DNA of 64,000 nucleotides from CBDBND01 sp965262665 (GTDB lineage: Bacteria > Pseudomonadota > Alphaproteobacteria > Rhodospirillales > Rhodospirillaceae), in NCBI GenBank assembly GCA_965262665.1, contig CBDHFR010000004.1:1116001-1180000 (forward strand). Direction: 5' to 3'. The notes beneath the pieces are model-generated. The model searched no databases. It had not been told where the DNA came from and saw only the letters and a program-made list of their open reading frames with translations. Of the stretch, positions 1-8,979 are shown piece after piece (positions within the stretch are counted from its first letter, which is position 1; the number at the start of each line of letters is the position of its first letter). A program made the translations under genes and the position numbers.

Positions 1-107
1 GCTCGGATATAGAACGCGATGTTCGCCGCGAGCATCGTTACCAGCGTCTCGATGAAAATGCGATCCACGATATTCGATTTCCTAATCTGTTCACTCCCAG
101 GATTCAC
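1..107 (-). CDS. Possible N-terminus of an ORF leaving the window
   Basis: An open frame on the minus strand can start at a GTG at 107 and runs off the left edge for about 35 codons. The visible part has a hydrophobic stretch (ETLVTMLAANIAFYIR), which could be a membrane segment. Only this short piece is available, so neither family nor reality of the gene can be judged; it could be chance. Confidence 0.2.
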   Translation of the reverse strand, partial: MNPGSEQIRKSNIVDRIFIETLVTMLAANIAFYIR

Positions 108-152
108 GGGCGATGGCAGCTGCGGGTCCGGATCCGTTTATCCGCTCGCACC

Positions 153-451
153 TTATCGCCATAGCTCGTTTGATTTTAACGCCGACACTACCGGAACTGC
201 TGTCCGATCCTTAGGCCGTGACCTGAACGCGTCATGGGTATTGCTTCCACGTTGGGTGCGCTCGAACAAGGCCTCGACGCCGCCTTCCTCAACCGCGGCC
301 TTGTAGCGGTAAAAGGTGTCGCGCGACATGCCCATGACCTGGCAGGGACCTGGCAGGGGACCTGGTAGGCCTTCGACACATTGCCCAGTTCCTCGGCCAG
401 ATTCAGCAATCCAGTTTTGTGTTTGATGATCTTGTCGGTAGTATTCAACAT
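153..451 (-). pseudogene. IS481-family transposase, N-terminal remnant
   Basis: The first frame starts MLNTTDKIIKHKTGLLNLAE at 451 and reads the typical N-terminus of IS481-type transposases. After a tandem repetition of 'cctggcaggga' around 345-370 the reading moves to a second frame that continues MGMSRDTFYRYKAAVEEGG, the expected helix-turn-helix, and ends near FERTQRGSN. The catalytic rve domain is absent. So the gene is both frameshifted by a small duplication and truncated. It is a dead remnant; family assignment is by motif recognition. Confidence 0.75.
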
Positions 452-874
452 CGTGGTGTCCTCGTTTTGTGGTTGGTGTGCACCACCATCAAAACGGACA
501 ACCACCATCTCCATCAAGAGATGCGCCGCTCCCATTCCAGCTTGCTGGGAAGGGAGCGGTGTCAGATCACATCGCGACTAACTCAGATGAGGTGTGGTTA
601 TAAGTTTCTACAACCTTTCTTATGTACTCTTTTGCTGTATTTGGCCTTTCCTTACAAAAACCAAATGTACGCCTGGTCGCTTTTCATCATGAGGTTCCGC
701 GGATAGGGTTTTCGAGAAAGACATGGCTCAACCGCCGAAGCCGTTCCAAAAAGCCCCAAAACCCCGGTTGCCACACGACACCCCTCCCCATAATATCCCA
801 GTTGGAATCGAATCATTTCACAGCCAAATTCGCGAGGTTTTAGAAGTGCCCTACTGCTTGAGCGAGTTGTAGCA
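452..874. other. Intergenic region without a supported gene
   Basis: No convincing gene is visible. The stretch holds a possible IS end around 562-595 (TGTCAGATCACATC...) beyond the IS481 remnant start and one diverged copy of the ~78-bp repeat at 647-722. Confidence 0.5.
647..722 (+). repeat. MITE-like ~78-bp repeat, copy A (diverged)
   Basis: The left end reads TTTCCTTACAAAAACC and the right end GGGTTTTCGAGAAAGACA, matching in layout the better copies at 1529, 6170 and 10464 (left TGTCCCTTNCGAAAACC, right GGTTTTCGNGAAGGACA). The length is 76 bp, and the ends form an imperfect inverted repeat. It is the most degenerate of the four. Confidence 0.5.
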
Positions 875-1408
875 GTGCGAGCTGGTCTTGCCGCTTTCCT
901 TTTTCTCATTGTTTCCGCCTGCGCTAACGGCTCAGTTGAGTCCGTCGTCTCCAAGGCCGACCTCACGCAACTCTCTCTCACGAACCCGCAAAACGCTAAA
1001 GGGCGGGTGCTTACCGGCGGACAGCCATCGCCGGAAGACCTCGCCACGCTGAAAGAGCTGGGTTTCGGCACCATCATCAGCCTGCGCACGGAGGGCGAAG
1101 ATGTCGGTTACGACCAGGCAGCGGTAGTAGAAGGCCTGAGCATGACCTTCGTCAACATTCCTGTCAGCACTGGGAGCGGGCTCGATGCCAACACGGCGCT
1201 GCATCTCCGCGCCGCCATCAACCAGACCACCGCGCCGGTACTGCTCCATTGTGGCAGCGGCAACCGGGTCGGCGCCATTCATGCTCTCGGCGCCCGCTAC
1301 CTCGACGGCAAATCCATCAGCGAGGCCCTGGCGGTTGGCCGGTCCACAGGCCTGACCCGCTTCGAACCCACGGTGCGGGAACTCCTTGAGAGTGGTGGCG
1401 GGCAGTAA
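875..1408 (+). CDS. DUF442/BLH-type phosphatase-like lipoprotein
   Basis: The protein starts at GTG (875) with a hydrophobic leader and a lipobox-like LIVSACANG, so it is probably exported and perhaps lipid-anchored. The body (about residues 45-175) resembles the beta-lactamase-hydrolase-like (DUF442) branch of the dual-specificity phosphatase fold: GGQPSPEDLATLKELGF, IISLRTEGE, and the loop HCGSGNRVGA, which has the CX4R spacing of this branch instead of the CX5R of classical phosphatases. Members are often found with sulfide-oxidation genes and are thought to act on sulfur or phosphate groups; the substrate here is unknown. A TsuA-like sulfur transporter lies 750 bp downstream on the same strand, which fits a sulfur role (inference). 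Confidence 0.75.
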   Translation: MRAGLAAFLFLIVSACANGSVESVVSKADLTQLSLTNPQNAKGRVLTGGQPSPEDLATLKELGFGTIISLRTEGEDVGYDQAAVVEGLSMTFVNIPVSTGSGLDANTALHLRAAINQTTAPVLLHCGSGNRVGAIHALGARYLDGKSISEALAVGRSTGLTRFEPTVRELLESGGGQ

Positions 1409-1528
1409 AGCCCCACGATAAATTCTTTCTGAATTTCCTTGCCGGATTGCTGTTCTCAATCATGAGCCACCGGCTTTCGTCGACTCCCTTGCAGACACTT
1501 CGCGCTGGATTTTTTCGCCATTGTGACC

Positions 1529-1606
1529 TGTCCCTTTCGAAAAGCTCATCCACACCTGTACCTCTTGCCCATAGAAGAGCGGCAGGTAAGGTTTTCACAA
1601 GGGACA
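1529..1606 (+). repeat. MITE-like ~78-bp repeat, copy B
   Basis: The left end is TGTCCCTTTCGAAAAGC and the right end GGTTTTCACAAGGGACA, an inverted repeat bounding 78 bp. It abuts the 5' edge of the broken hydrolase gene at 1607, so it may have taken part in the loss of that gene's start. Confidence 0.7.
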
Positions 1607-2052
1607 GACGGTCAAGCGGCATGGCCTTACCTCACAGAAGAACACGGCATCGCAAGCGAAAAGATCATTGTGCTCGGCCGGTCCCTAGGCGCCGGGATCG
1701 CCACCTATTTGGCCAGCGAATTCACACCGGGAGGGCTTAGCATAGAGAGCGGCTTTGTCTCGCTCCCGGAAACAGCGGCTGTCACCTGTCCTTGGCTGCC
1801 GGCGCGCTGGTTCACCCGTGTCAAGTATCCTAACGATGAGTGCGTGCAAAGGGTTTCCTCACCGGTGCTCTTTATGCACAGTCGTGAGGATGAAATCATT
1901 CCGTTCGAACACGGAAAAAGCTGTTTGACTTGGCTAGTGAACCAAAATCTTTTTTGGAACGGGGGGGTGGCCATAACGATTTCTTTTTCGTAAACGGCCG
2001 GCACTATGTTGAAGGACTCAATAGTTTTCTAACCGATGTATTGGGACACTAA
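1607..2052 (+). pseudogene. Alpha/beta hydrolase (BEM46/ABHD13-like), truncated and frameshifted
   Basis: The frame 1607-1960 carries the nucleophile elbow GRSLGAGIA and the acid region SPVLFMHSREDEIIPF of a serine hydrolase. At the G-run around 1965-1971 the coding sense moves to another frame that supplies the missing catalytic-His segment GGHNDFFFVNG and ends ...FLTDVLGH at a stop at 2050-2052. The N-terminal third is missing, because the gene begins right after repeat copy B. Together these show a former 250-300 residue hydrolase now inactivated by truncation and a homopolymer frameshift. Its substrate cannot be told. Confidence 0.75.
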
Positions 2053-2164
2053 GGGACAATGGGGGTCCGAAACCTCAATTGGCCTCTGATAGTCACTTGA
2101 TTGCTGGAGTCCTGATAATAGACTTGGTCACCTATTTCTAAAGGAACAGTTCGCCAAGGAATCA

Positions 2165-3355
2165 ATGACCACACGCTCCTTATCTCTCGGTGCGGATACC
2201 AATCCTATTCTGTTCCGCAATGGACCCATCGTCGGTGTCGGCATCACTGTCAGTGCTCTAATGTTTCTTTACTTGTATGGAAGTTATGGATGGCGTCAGG
2301 GCGCTTTATTCGGCGTCGGCGTTGTGACCGGACTAACTCTGTACCACGCAGCTTTCGGTTTTACGTCCGCCTGGCGTGATGTGATTCAAACCGGGCGGGG
2401 GCGTGGCCTGCGCGCTCAAATGATCATGTTGGGTGTCACCGTGTTGGTGTTCACGCCTTTGATTGCTCAGGGCGAGTTTCTGGGAACAAGTCTTCGCGGA
2501 TTCGTTGCGCCGGTAAACTTAGCGGTTGTCTGTGGCGCGTTTATGTTCGGTATCGGCATGCAGTTGGGCAGCGGTTGCGCCTCAGGCACGCTGTACACGG
2601 CCGGCGGTGGGAACGCACGGATGCTCATCACGCTGGTGGCCTTTATTGCGGGCTCCGTGATCGGCACCTGGCAGTGGGACCTTTGGCGTGATGCTCCCGG
2701 CTACGCACCTGTTTCCTTGTCTCAATCCTTCGGAGTACTGGGAGCGATCGCCATCAGCCTATTGATAGTTGCTGTGATATGGCTGGGCAGCGCTTGGTAC
2801 GAAAAGCGCCGGCTTGGACCCGGTGCATCCGATGCACCTGAGCCGTTTTCCCTGTTGAAAGGGCCTTGGCCATTGTTGGCCGGCGCCCTGGCTCTTGCGA
2901 CGGTCAATATTGCCACCCTGCTGCTGGCGGGACGGCCCTGGGGGGTCACGTCTGCCTTTGCCCTCTGGGGCGCAAAAATTGCCAGCGCCACAGGAATGGA
3001 TGTTGCCACCTGGGCGTATTGGCAGCGGCCGGCTCAAGCAGCCACTTTGAATGAAAGCGTGTTGCGGGACATTACCTCGGTGATGAATTTCGGCATCATC
3101 CTCGGCGCCCTTATTGCAGCGAGTTTGGCACGTAAATTCGCGCCATCGTTTCGTTTACCGTGGAAGTCAGTGGCGGCCGCTGTTATTGGCGGCCTCTTGC
3201 TGGGTTATGGCGCACGTATTGCATTTGGATGCAACATCGGCGCTTTTTTCGGCGGCGTCAGTTCCGCCAGCCTGCATGGTTGGCTGTGGTTCGTCGCTGC
3301 GTTTGCTGGCAGCGGCTTGGGGAGCCGTCTCAGACTTATGTTCGACCTGAAGTAG
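2165..3355 (+). CDS. YeeE/YedE (TsuA-type) sulfur-compound transporter
   Basis: This 396-residue protein is almost entirely hydrophobic and has the layout of the YeeE/YedE family, to which the thiosulfate transporter TsuA belongs. The family's cysteine loops are visible: GSGCASGTLYTAGGGNAR near residue 137 and FGCNIGAFFGGVSSASLHGW near residue 355. In TsuA such Cys residues line the path and relay thiosulfate. The start follows an AAGGAA-type ribosome site, and the length is usual. The upstream DUF442 protein suggests a small sulfur-handling locus. The exact substrate (thiosulfate, sulfite or other) is inferred. Confidence 0.85.
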   Translation: MTTRSLSLGADTNPILFRNGPIVGVGITVSALMFLYLYGSYGWRQGALFGVGVVTGLTLYHAAFGFTSAWRDVIQTGRGRGLRAQMIMLGVTVLVFTPLIAQGEFLGTSLRGFVAPVNLAVVCGAFMFGIGMQLGSGCASGTLYTAGGGNARMLITLVAFIAGSVIGTWQWDLWRDAPGYAPVSLSQSFGVLGAIAISLLIVAVIWLGSAWYEKRRLGPGASDAPEPFSLLKGPWPLLAGALALATVNIATLLLAGRPWGVTSAFALWGAKIASATGMDVATWAYWQRPAQAATLNESVLRDITSVMNFGIILGALIAASLARKFAPSFRLPWKSVAAAVIGGLLLGYGARIAFGCNIGAFFGGVSSASLHGWLWFVAAFAGSGLGSRLRLMFDLK

Positions 3356-3359
3356 GATT

Positions 3360-3421
3360 GTGTCGGGTAGGGCACTGGCGCGCGCACCCGTAGGCGGAGG
3401 GTTTCCATCCCCGCTCTTTCG
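3360..3421 (-). repeat. 62-bp dispersed repeat, copy 1
   Basis: The reverse complement starts CGAAAGAGCGGGGATGGAAA and ends CCAGTGCCCTACCCGACAC. It matches 15437-15498 with about four differences in 62 bases, in the opposite orientation. It lies between the transporter stop and an IS630 remnant. Confidence 0.75.
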
Positions 3422-3489
3422 ATTGCGAGGTGGGTTCGCATTTCCTCCATAGGATCGCGGTAGGGATCCCCATTACTGGCCCCCCGCAC

Positions 3490-3726
3490 AGATCCGGAAC
3501 GGTGTTTCAGGCCATCCGGCCCTTCGTCATTGAAGCGATGCGCCCAATCTCTCAGTGTCTGGCGATCCATACCGCAGACCTTCGCCGCTTCCGTGCGGCT
3601 CATGCCGTCGTATGCCGCCGCCAAGGCCAAAAGCCGGCGAACCTGGCGAGGATCGCGACTGCGCCTGGCCAAGTTCCGAAGCGCAAGGCTGTCATAATCA
3701 TCCCGAAGGGCAATGCATGCTGACAT
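3490..3726 (-). pseudogene. IS630-family transposase, N-terminal remnant
   Basis: Translation from 3726 reads MSACIALRDDYDSLALRNLA followed by the helix-turn-helix SRTEAAKVCGMDRQTLRDWA and FNDEGPDGLKHRSGS, the N-terminus of a common alphaproteobacterial IS630-type transposase. The similarity stops near 3490 and the DDE domain is missing. It is a remnant, not functional. Confidence 0.7.
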
Positions 3727-3810
3727 GGCGAATCTCCTTCGCCAGTCTTGAGTCACATCAAACCAAAAAAGGGAATCCCCCGCGAGTCAGAAATTTACGC
3801 CGTTGGTATT

Positions 3811-3925
3811 AGGCACCTGCGGCAGTTGTGGAGCCATTGAGACAGTGGGCCGGCCTCAAGCCCGATCGCCGCGATCCCGTGCGGCAACTCGCGGATGCCC
3901 GGATAGGCCCGTTCCAGCTTGCCGC
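3811..3925 (-). pseudogene. Fused IS630 and IS110 transposase scraps
   Basis: On the minus strand KLERAYPG (as in the IS630 transposase at 54.2 kb) runs straight into IRELPHGIAAIGLEAG and PLSQWLHN, which resembles the DEDD region of IS110-type transposases. The join suggests a recombination scar. Only about 35 residues are readable, so the assignment is tentative. Confidence 0.4.
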
Positions 3926-3965
3926 CTGAAGATCCTGTACTATAGCTTCTTCTGCGCCGGGCAAG

Positions 3966-3980
3966 TTAGTCTGACAATGC
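3966..3980 (+). repeat. TTAGTCTGACAATGC junction motif
   Basis: This is an exact 15-mer also present at 12061-12075 and, with one to three differences, at 9770-9784, 43065-43079 and (reversed) 47845-47859. It lies just past the stop codon of the TonB-dependent receptor, next to transposase scraps, and is probably the end of a mobile element. Confidence 0.5.
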
Positions 3981-3994
3981 CGGTAGGTATCCTT

Positions 3995-6103
3995 TTAGAA
4001 CGTAGTGCGCAGGCGGAATCCGTAGACGGAAAAGTGACGTTCTTTGCGCACCACAACGCTATCAATGGCCCCTGCTGCTTGCGTGGTGGCGAACTGGGTG
4101 CGTCTCCGAGAGTCTTTCTTTTCCGTAACATTGGCCCAGAACGCGCGCAGGATGGTGCCTTCGCGAATGGTCTTCTCCATAAAGAGACGCACATGAAGAC
4201 CGGTCCTCTTACGATCGAATTCGTTGAAATCGCTCTCAAGCGCTGGGCCGTCTTTGTCGATATCAAATCCGTAAGACAGTCCCCACGATTTGATGTCGTG
4301 TCGGCCTTCAATGGAAAGTTCAAATTCGGGCTGGTTTCCAATGCGTCTTTTCACACCGGTGAAGGGGTCGGTCACTTCCGAATCCTGCCATAAGAATGTA
4401 GTGCTGAGTACCGCATCGACCGGAGTAAAACGTCCAAACCTAATGCTTGTTTCAATGTCCGCGCCGTAATGGTTGCCGCTGCCAAGGTTGCCGGGCTGGG
4501 AATCCAGAGCGCCTAATGGAATGAGATCCTTGACATCATTGATGCGCCGATAGAACAGGCGGCCGCTGAAGATGCCAGCTCCACCGGTAAACCGGCGTTC
4601 CACGCCGAGCTCAAAGTCCCAGGACTTCTCAGGGGCCAGTGACGGGTTACCAGCAAGAATTTCATCGTCTTCACGGTTCACGGTGGCGACAAAGTCATCG
4701 AAATTCAGTTGCCCTACGTCCCGGCGGAACGAAAACCAGAACTGGGTTGCGTCGTCATGATTGTACCAGGCGGCAAAACTGGGCTTGACGAATTGGAAGG
4801 ACCGTTCTGTCCCGACATCGCTGCCCAACTGGGTGAGCCAGGAAAACTCAGCTGCGAGGCCGGTTTCGATCTCAAGCCCGGCGACAGGTGTCCAATCATG
4901 CGTGGTGAAAGCCTCGACGCGATCCTCGGTGATCTTCTGATCGCTGTTGATGACCGGGATCCCCACCCTAACACCGTCGACAATCTGGAAGAAATCCAGG
5001 TTCTTGTCCAAGATGTTGATGGCGCCCTCAATGCCTAGCTCTAATTTGTGTCTTTGCGCCAGATTCCAGTCGAATGTCCCACGCAGGATTTTTTCCTTTG
5101 CAGTTTGGTCCTTTGCGTCGCCTCCCAGTTGATCGAAGTCTTCACCGAAGACGGCGAAGTTTTCGTTGTCCCGGTCCTGGGTCTCACGTGCGTAGACGAA
5201 GAGTCCGGTGAACTTAGCGTTATTGCCGATGGCTTGGGTGTAATCTCCGCTGATTTCCCACGCGTGATCATCGCCCTTAACCTGATCAACGATGGTCCCA
5301 GCGCTTATCAGGGGACCATTGCCCAAATCCAGAAGGGTCATGGTCGTGTCCTCATTATTTCGCGGAAAGTACCGGTAGAAGCCGTTGACCTGAAGCGTTT
5401 GCCCCGTAGTCCTGTCATAGGTGAGAGTTGTCCGGGCGGTATATTGATCCTGATTCTGTTCCCGAGTTTCCTCGATGACCGAAAGCCGATTACCGCCCTC
5501 GGTAATAATCACATCAACTACATCCACTGGTTGGTTAGCCGGACGCAACTGAAATGATCCTGTATAGGAGAAATTACCGGCGCTGCCGCTATAGGAGATA
5601 TTGCCCATCGGTCGCACTTCGCCACCACGAAAGACAAACGGGCCGGCCTGTGCAATGCCACTGCCAGTGCTAGCGTCATCCTTCAGGATGACGTTTATGA
5701 CGCGCTCCCCCACGTCCGTGTCTAGTTCACGCACATTGCCGGTAATGAGTTCGATCCGTTCGACCGACTTAGCGGGAAGCTTTTCAAGGAACTGAGAGCT
5801 TTGGTTTTCTTTACCGGTCAACCGTTTGCCGTTGATTAGAATCTGATCAGTGTTGGATCTAAGTCCGCGGCGTTCGTCACCACCACCACCGAACCCGGCG
5901 AGGAGCCCTTCGGTTCCCGGAATCCGTTTGATCATGTCCTCGGCGGAGATGGGATTATACGTCGCAAAAAATTCGGAATCGTAAACGACCACCGAGGTTA
6001 CATCTTCGCCAGCATCCGTAGCTTCCTCAACTTGCGCACTGGCTGTAACTGGTGAACACACAAGAAGGGTTATCGCGGTAACGAAATTGAAGAACGGTAA
6101 CAT
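3995..6103 (-). CDS. TonB-dependent outer-membrane receptor
   Basis: This is a 702-residue outer-membrane receptor. The ATG at 6103 gives a clean signal peptide (MLPFFNFVTAITLLVCSPVT, cut near ASAQ); a TTG six codons earlier is possible. The plug domain follows (about residues 35-150: SAEDMIKRIPGTEGLL, GLRSNTDQILINGKRLTG, LPAKSVERIELITGNVRELD), then a 22-strand-type barrel rich in alternating aromatic residues, ending in the C-terminal Phe (YGFRLRTTF) expected for BAM insertion. Such receptors import large nutrients with TonB/ExbBD energy; nothing local identifies the ligand, and no transporter is adjacent. The gene stands alone between IS remnants at the 3' side and repeat copy C at the 5' side. 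Confidence 0.85.
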   Translation of the reverse strand: MLPFFNFVTAITLLVCSPVTASAQVEEATDAGEDVTSVVVYDSEFFATYNPISAEDMIKRIPGTEGLLAGFGGGGDERRGLRSNTDQILINGKRLTGKENQSSQFLEKLPAKSVERIELITGNVRELDTDVGERVINVILKDDASTGSGIAQAGPFVFRGGEVRPMGNISYSGSAGNFSYTGSFQLRPANQPVDVVDVIITEGGNRLSVIEETREQNQDQYTARTTLTYDRTTGQTLQVNGFYRYFPRNNEDTTMTLLDLGNGPLISAGTIVDQVKGDDHAWEISGDYTQAIGNNAKFTGLFVYARETQDRDNENFAVFGEDFDQLGGDAKDQTAKEKILRGTFDWNLAQRHKLELGIEGAINILDKNLDFFQIVDGVRVGIPVINSDQKITEDRVEAFTTHDWTPVAGLEIETGLAAEFSWLTQLGSDVGTERSFQFVKPSFAAWYNHDDATQFWFSFRRDVGQLNFDDFVATVNREDDEILAGNPSLAPEKSWDFELGVERRFTGGAGIFSGRLFYRRINDVKDLIPLGALDSQPGNLGSGNHYGADIETSIRFGRFTPVDAVLSTTFLWQDSEVTDPFTGVKRRIGNQPEFELSIEGRHDIKSWGLSYGFDIDKDGPALESDFNEFDRKRTGLHVRLFMEKTIREGTILRAFWANVTEKKDSRRRTQFATTQAAGAIDSVVVRKERHFSVYGFRLRTTF

Positions 6104-6169
6104 CAAATATTCCCAAACCAAGAAGTTGCATGTGACGGACCTGGTATGAAGAACCCGGGCGGAAATAAC

Positions 6170-6248
6170 TGTCCCTTCTGACCCCCTCCATCCACACCCG
6201 GACGGTTCACGGCATGAACATTGGTGGAGGAAGTTTTCGAGAAGGACA
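6170..6248 (+). repeat. MITE-like ~78-bp repeat, copy C
   Basis: The left end is TGTCCCTTCTGACCCCC and the right end AAGTTTTCGAGAAGGACA over 79 bp, with the shared inner TCCATCCACA block. It lies 67 bp upstream of the receptor start and could influence its expression, although no promoter is evident. Confidence 0.65.
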
Positions 6249-6552
6249 CGGCATACTCCCTACCCTCAATGCCTGTTTCATTTAATAATGCCTGCCCTGC
6301 TCCCCTGAAAGCGCAACGGCCATAGCTGGTGCCGAGCCGTTGTCAACATTCCCAGAAATAAGGAAGCCCTACTTATTCGCCTTGGCATTGTCAGCTTAAA
6401 TCTGCTTGGTCGTCTCTCCCTGTCCCCTTTTGGGTGCGATTTCAATCGGTCAACGCAACACTTTATGGACTTACCCGGGAAAAGTGGAGGGACTTTCTGG
6501 TAGCATTGCCGCTCGTTGTCGTGCCAGCTTGGCGATGCCCCCGAGGTACTGT
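6249..6552. other. Intergenic; possible further repeat
   Basis: No gene is seen. At 6421-6494 a segment starting TGTCCCCTTTTGGG and ending AAGTGGAGGGACT may be another very diverged inverted-repeat element, similar in its left end to 42955 (TGTCCCCCTTTTTGGGG). Confidence 0.35.
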
Positions 6553-7644
6553 CTATAATTCGGGGTTCTCTCCATCAATAATTTCCCTAATCTTTTCTGC
6601 GAGATTTTCATCATTAAGGCTTGGCCGACCTAATGCCCGAATAATCTCTGCCTGCCGTCGCGCGCCGATCTCACCGTAGCTCATAAACGTCGTCAGTACC
6701 TTTTTGTGGGCTAAATTCTGACTCCACGCTTTGAACTCTTCCGGTGAGCGGCAAATGCGCTGCGCGAGATGCCCGAGTGTGGTGCGAATACTATGTGGAT
6801 TGAAATAGGGTAACCCAGCTGCCTCAAATGAATTCTTGAAGATACGTCGGATCGGCGCGGCAGTGCTCCAGTGTTTACGATCCAGGCCCTTTGCCTCGAA
6901 CAAACGAGAATGTCCAACCGCGACGTGTGTTGCCGGAAACAGCGGATCATCGGGCCCCCATAATAGTTGCCCCTTTAGATACCGAACCCAGTCCTCAAAG
7001 ATAGCCAGAACTTCTTCTCCAACGGGAAAGAACCAGGTCGTGAAGGTTTTCGAGAATTTGGTCTTCACCTCACGTGCGTCTTGGAGCACGCAACCCTCAT
7101 CCAAATCTATGTGCTTGAGCTTGAGGGAAGCCACTGCGGCATCGCGCGCGCCGGTTAGCAGGATAAAGGCGATCAACGCGCGGTCGCGCTTTTCTATATC
7201 GGTATCGGCCGGCATGTTCCGCAGCACGTGGAGCACCTGTTCGAGCGCCGGCGCACGCATCTCTCGGTGAGCCTTTGCGACCCGGGTCTCCTTTTCTTGG
7301 AGATTAAAATACTCGCTGTCGCTATATGCGATGCGCTTCTTAAATCCCGGCTGACCCGCAAGCCAATGAAAGAATTTCTTGAGGGCCATCAGATACGAAT
7401 ATTGGGTCGACTTGCTGAGCTTTTGCCGCGTTTTCTTGTTCACCTCTTCCGCGAGCCGGCGCTTAAAGGCGATGGCTTGCTCGATGTGAAACTCCCTAAA
7501 GCTGCGGAACCGGTTGAGGCTTTCGAACCGGTGCAGCGCGCGGGCCGCTTCGTCGATCGACGCCTCGCAATTGCGCTTGGCCTCCTTGAGGTAGGAAAAA
7601 TATTGCCGCTTGATCCGCTCGTTGTCGGGGTTGTGTGTTTTCAT
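6553..7644 (-). CDS. Tyrosine recombinase / integrase
   Basis: The 363-residue protein has a SAM-like core-binding domain (residues 1-125: FREFHIEQAIAFKRRLAEEV, STQYSYLMALKKFFHWLAG) and a catalytic domain. The first catalytic Arg is in TGARDAAVASL, the HxxR box in NPHSIRTTLGHL, the second His/Lys region in NLAHKKVLTT and the Tyr in FMSYGEIG. All key residues appear present. It is preceded in the same direction, 63 bp away, by a 90-residue Cys-rich ORF, so the two are probably cotranscribed. It lies just outside the left direct repeat (8066) of the putative tRNA-Glu island, and may belong to a neighbouring element. Confidence 0.85.
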   Translation of the reverse strand: MKTHNPDNERIKRQYFSYLKEAKRNCEASIDEAARALHRFESLNRFRSFREFHIEQAIAFKRRLAEEVNKKTRQKLSKSTQYSYLMALKKFFHWLAGQPGFKKRIAYSDSEYFNLQEKETRVAKAHREMRAPALEQVLHVLRNMPADTDIEKRDRALIAFILLTGARDAAVASLKLKHIDLDEGCVLQDAREVKTKFSKTFTTWFFPVGEEVLAIFEDWVRYLKGQLLWGPDDPLFPATHVAVGHSRLFEAKGLDRKHWSTAAPIRRIFKNSFEAAGLPYFNPHSIRTTLGHLAQRICRSPEEFKAWSQNLAHKKVLTTFMSYGEIGARRQAEIIRALGRPSLNDENLAEKIREIIDGENPEL

Positions 7645-7707
7645 GGTTCTATTAGTCCTGGCGAAGTAACAATTTCCGGAGGGAAAAGTCCTATCTCTTA
7701 TGCGTGT

Positions 7708-7980
7708 CTAACCCTGCGGAAACGAGACTTCGAGATTGCCTCTTAAAGCCTCCATTGAGGCCTGTGAGATGATCCTGTTGATGAGGGTGTTGCAGTCGGG
7801 ACAGATCGCTTGAAGGTTGCCTGTGGAATCTGAAATCGGGAAGTAGTCAGCAATGTTACCGGCCGGTTCCCTCGCTGCCCGGCAACGGCAGCAATAGAGT
7901 TGACCAGATTTCAGCTTTACTCTCCGCCGACTTTGACGAACTTCCAGAAACTTACGAAGGTCAGCCCCGTAGATCATCAC
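7708..7980 (-). CDS. Small Cys-rich (zinc-ribbon-like) protein paired with integrase
   Basis: This 90-residue protein has a basic N-terminus (LRKFLEVRQSRRRVKLKSG) and two Cys pairs, YCCRCRAAR near residue 30 and ICPDCN near residue 60, which fit one zinc-ribbon fold. It contains no other known domain that I recognise. It precedes the tyrosine recombinase by 63 bp on the same strand. A DNA-binding accessory role for recombination or regulation is an inference from the pairing and the zinc-finger look. Confidence 0.65.
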   Translation of the reverse strand: MMIYGADLRKFLEVRQSRRRVKLKSGQLYCCRCRAAREPAGNIADYFPISDSTGNLQAICPDCNTLINRIISQASMEALRGNLEVSFPQG

Positions 7981-8065
7981 GGGCCGTCGGTTGCCGTATT
8001 TTTGCCGTACGTTCTGACTTAGCGCACGATACTACAAATAAGTCCTTATTTATCAATGATTTAGG

Positions 8066-8080
8066 TGGCGTCCCCTAGGG
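8066..8080 (+). other. Putative attachment-site half (copy of tRNA-Glu 3' end)
   Basis: TGGCGTCCCCTAGGG here is an exact copy, in the same orientation, of the last 15 bases of the tRNA-Glu at 20044-20058. The flanks are also alike in being AT-rich with ATAAGTC...TTAT...CAT blocks. A direct repeat of a tRNA 3' end 12 kb away on the integrase side is what a tRNA-targeting element leaves behind. Confidence 0.6.
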
Positions 8081-8294
8081 AATCTAGAGAATGCTCATAT
8101 AGTGTTGAGATTCTTACTTAATCCGTTAGAGACGTGATCTTTTCCCCACGTTCCTACCCACTCAAATAACGGGAACAAATGGGATCATCTAAACTAAAGA
8201 GCCCGGCACGGGCGGGACATGGGATATCGAGGGGAGTGTCTGATATTCTGTGTATCTGGGTTTTGGTCCATGCTTTCTGAAAGGAGCAAGGACT

Positions 8295-8972
8295 ATGACA
8301 ATTTCCCAAGAACTGCTGGACGAACTGTTAAAGGACTGCGAGCGGCCTGAAGATCTGCTTGGTGAGGCCGGGCTGATGAAGGAGCTGAAGGTCAAGCTCA
8401 TGGAGCGCATGCTGGGCGCTGAGTTGACTGCCCATCTGGGCTATGAGGCAGGTCAGGATGCGCCACCTGTGCAAAGCAATCGGCGCAACGGTTCGTCTTC
8501 CAAGGTGCTGAAGGGCCAGGATGGTGAACTGCCCATTTCAGTGCCCCGTGACCGTGACGGGAGTTTCGAGCCCGCACTGGTGAAGCAAGGCCAGACCCGC
8601 ATTGATGGGATGGATGACAAGATCACCGGGCTTTACGCAGCTGGTCTGTCCGTCCGGGACATCCGCGCCCACCTTGAGGACGTCTATGGCTTGCAGGTCT
8701 CACCTGATCTGATCAGCCGGGTCACCGATGCCGTGCTGGACGAAGTCCGGGAATGGCAATCCCGGGCTCTGGAACGGATGTATCCCATCGTCATTCTTGA
8801 CGCACTCAGGATCAAGATCCGCGATGCCGACAGTCGGCAGGTCCAGAACAAGGCTGTTTATGTCGCCTTGGGCGTGTCCCGTGACGGCACCCGCGAGGTT
8901 CTCGGTCTGTGGCTCGCAGGCAATGAAGGCGCCAAGTTCTGGTTGTCGGTGATGAACGAGCTCAAGAACCGC
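8295..8972 (+). pseudogene. IS256-family transposase, N-terminal two thirds
   Basis: The start ATG at 8295 follows GAAAGGAGCAAGG, and the product begins MTISQELLDELLKDCERPED. The mutator-type motifs GLYAAGLSVRDIRAHLEDVYG, SPDLISRVTDAV, YPIVILDALRIKIRD and VYVALGVSRDGTREVLG are visible. At NELKNRGV (about 8972) the IS256 sequence stops abruptly and unrelated IS630 DNA begins, so the last third including the final catalytic Glu is missing. An open frame continues to 9422 but is a chance fusion. Confidence 0.85.
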
Positions 8973-8979
8973 GGGGTGG

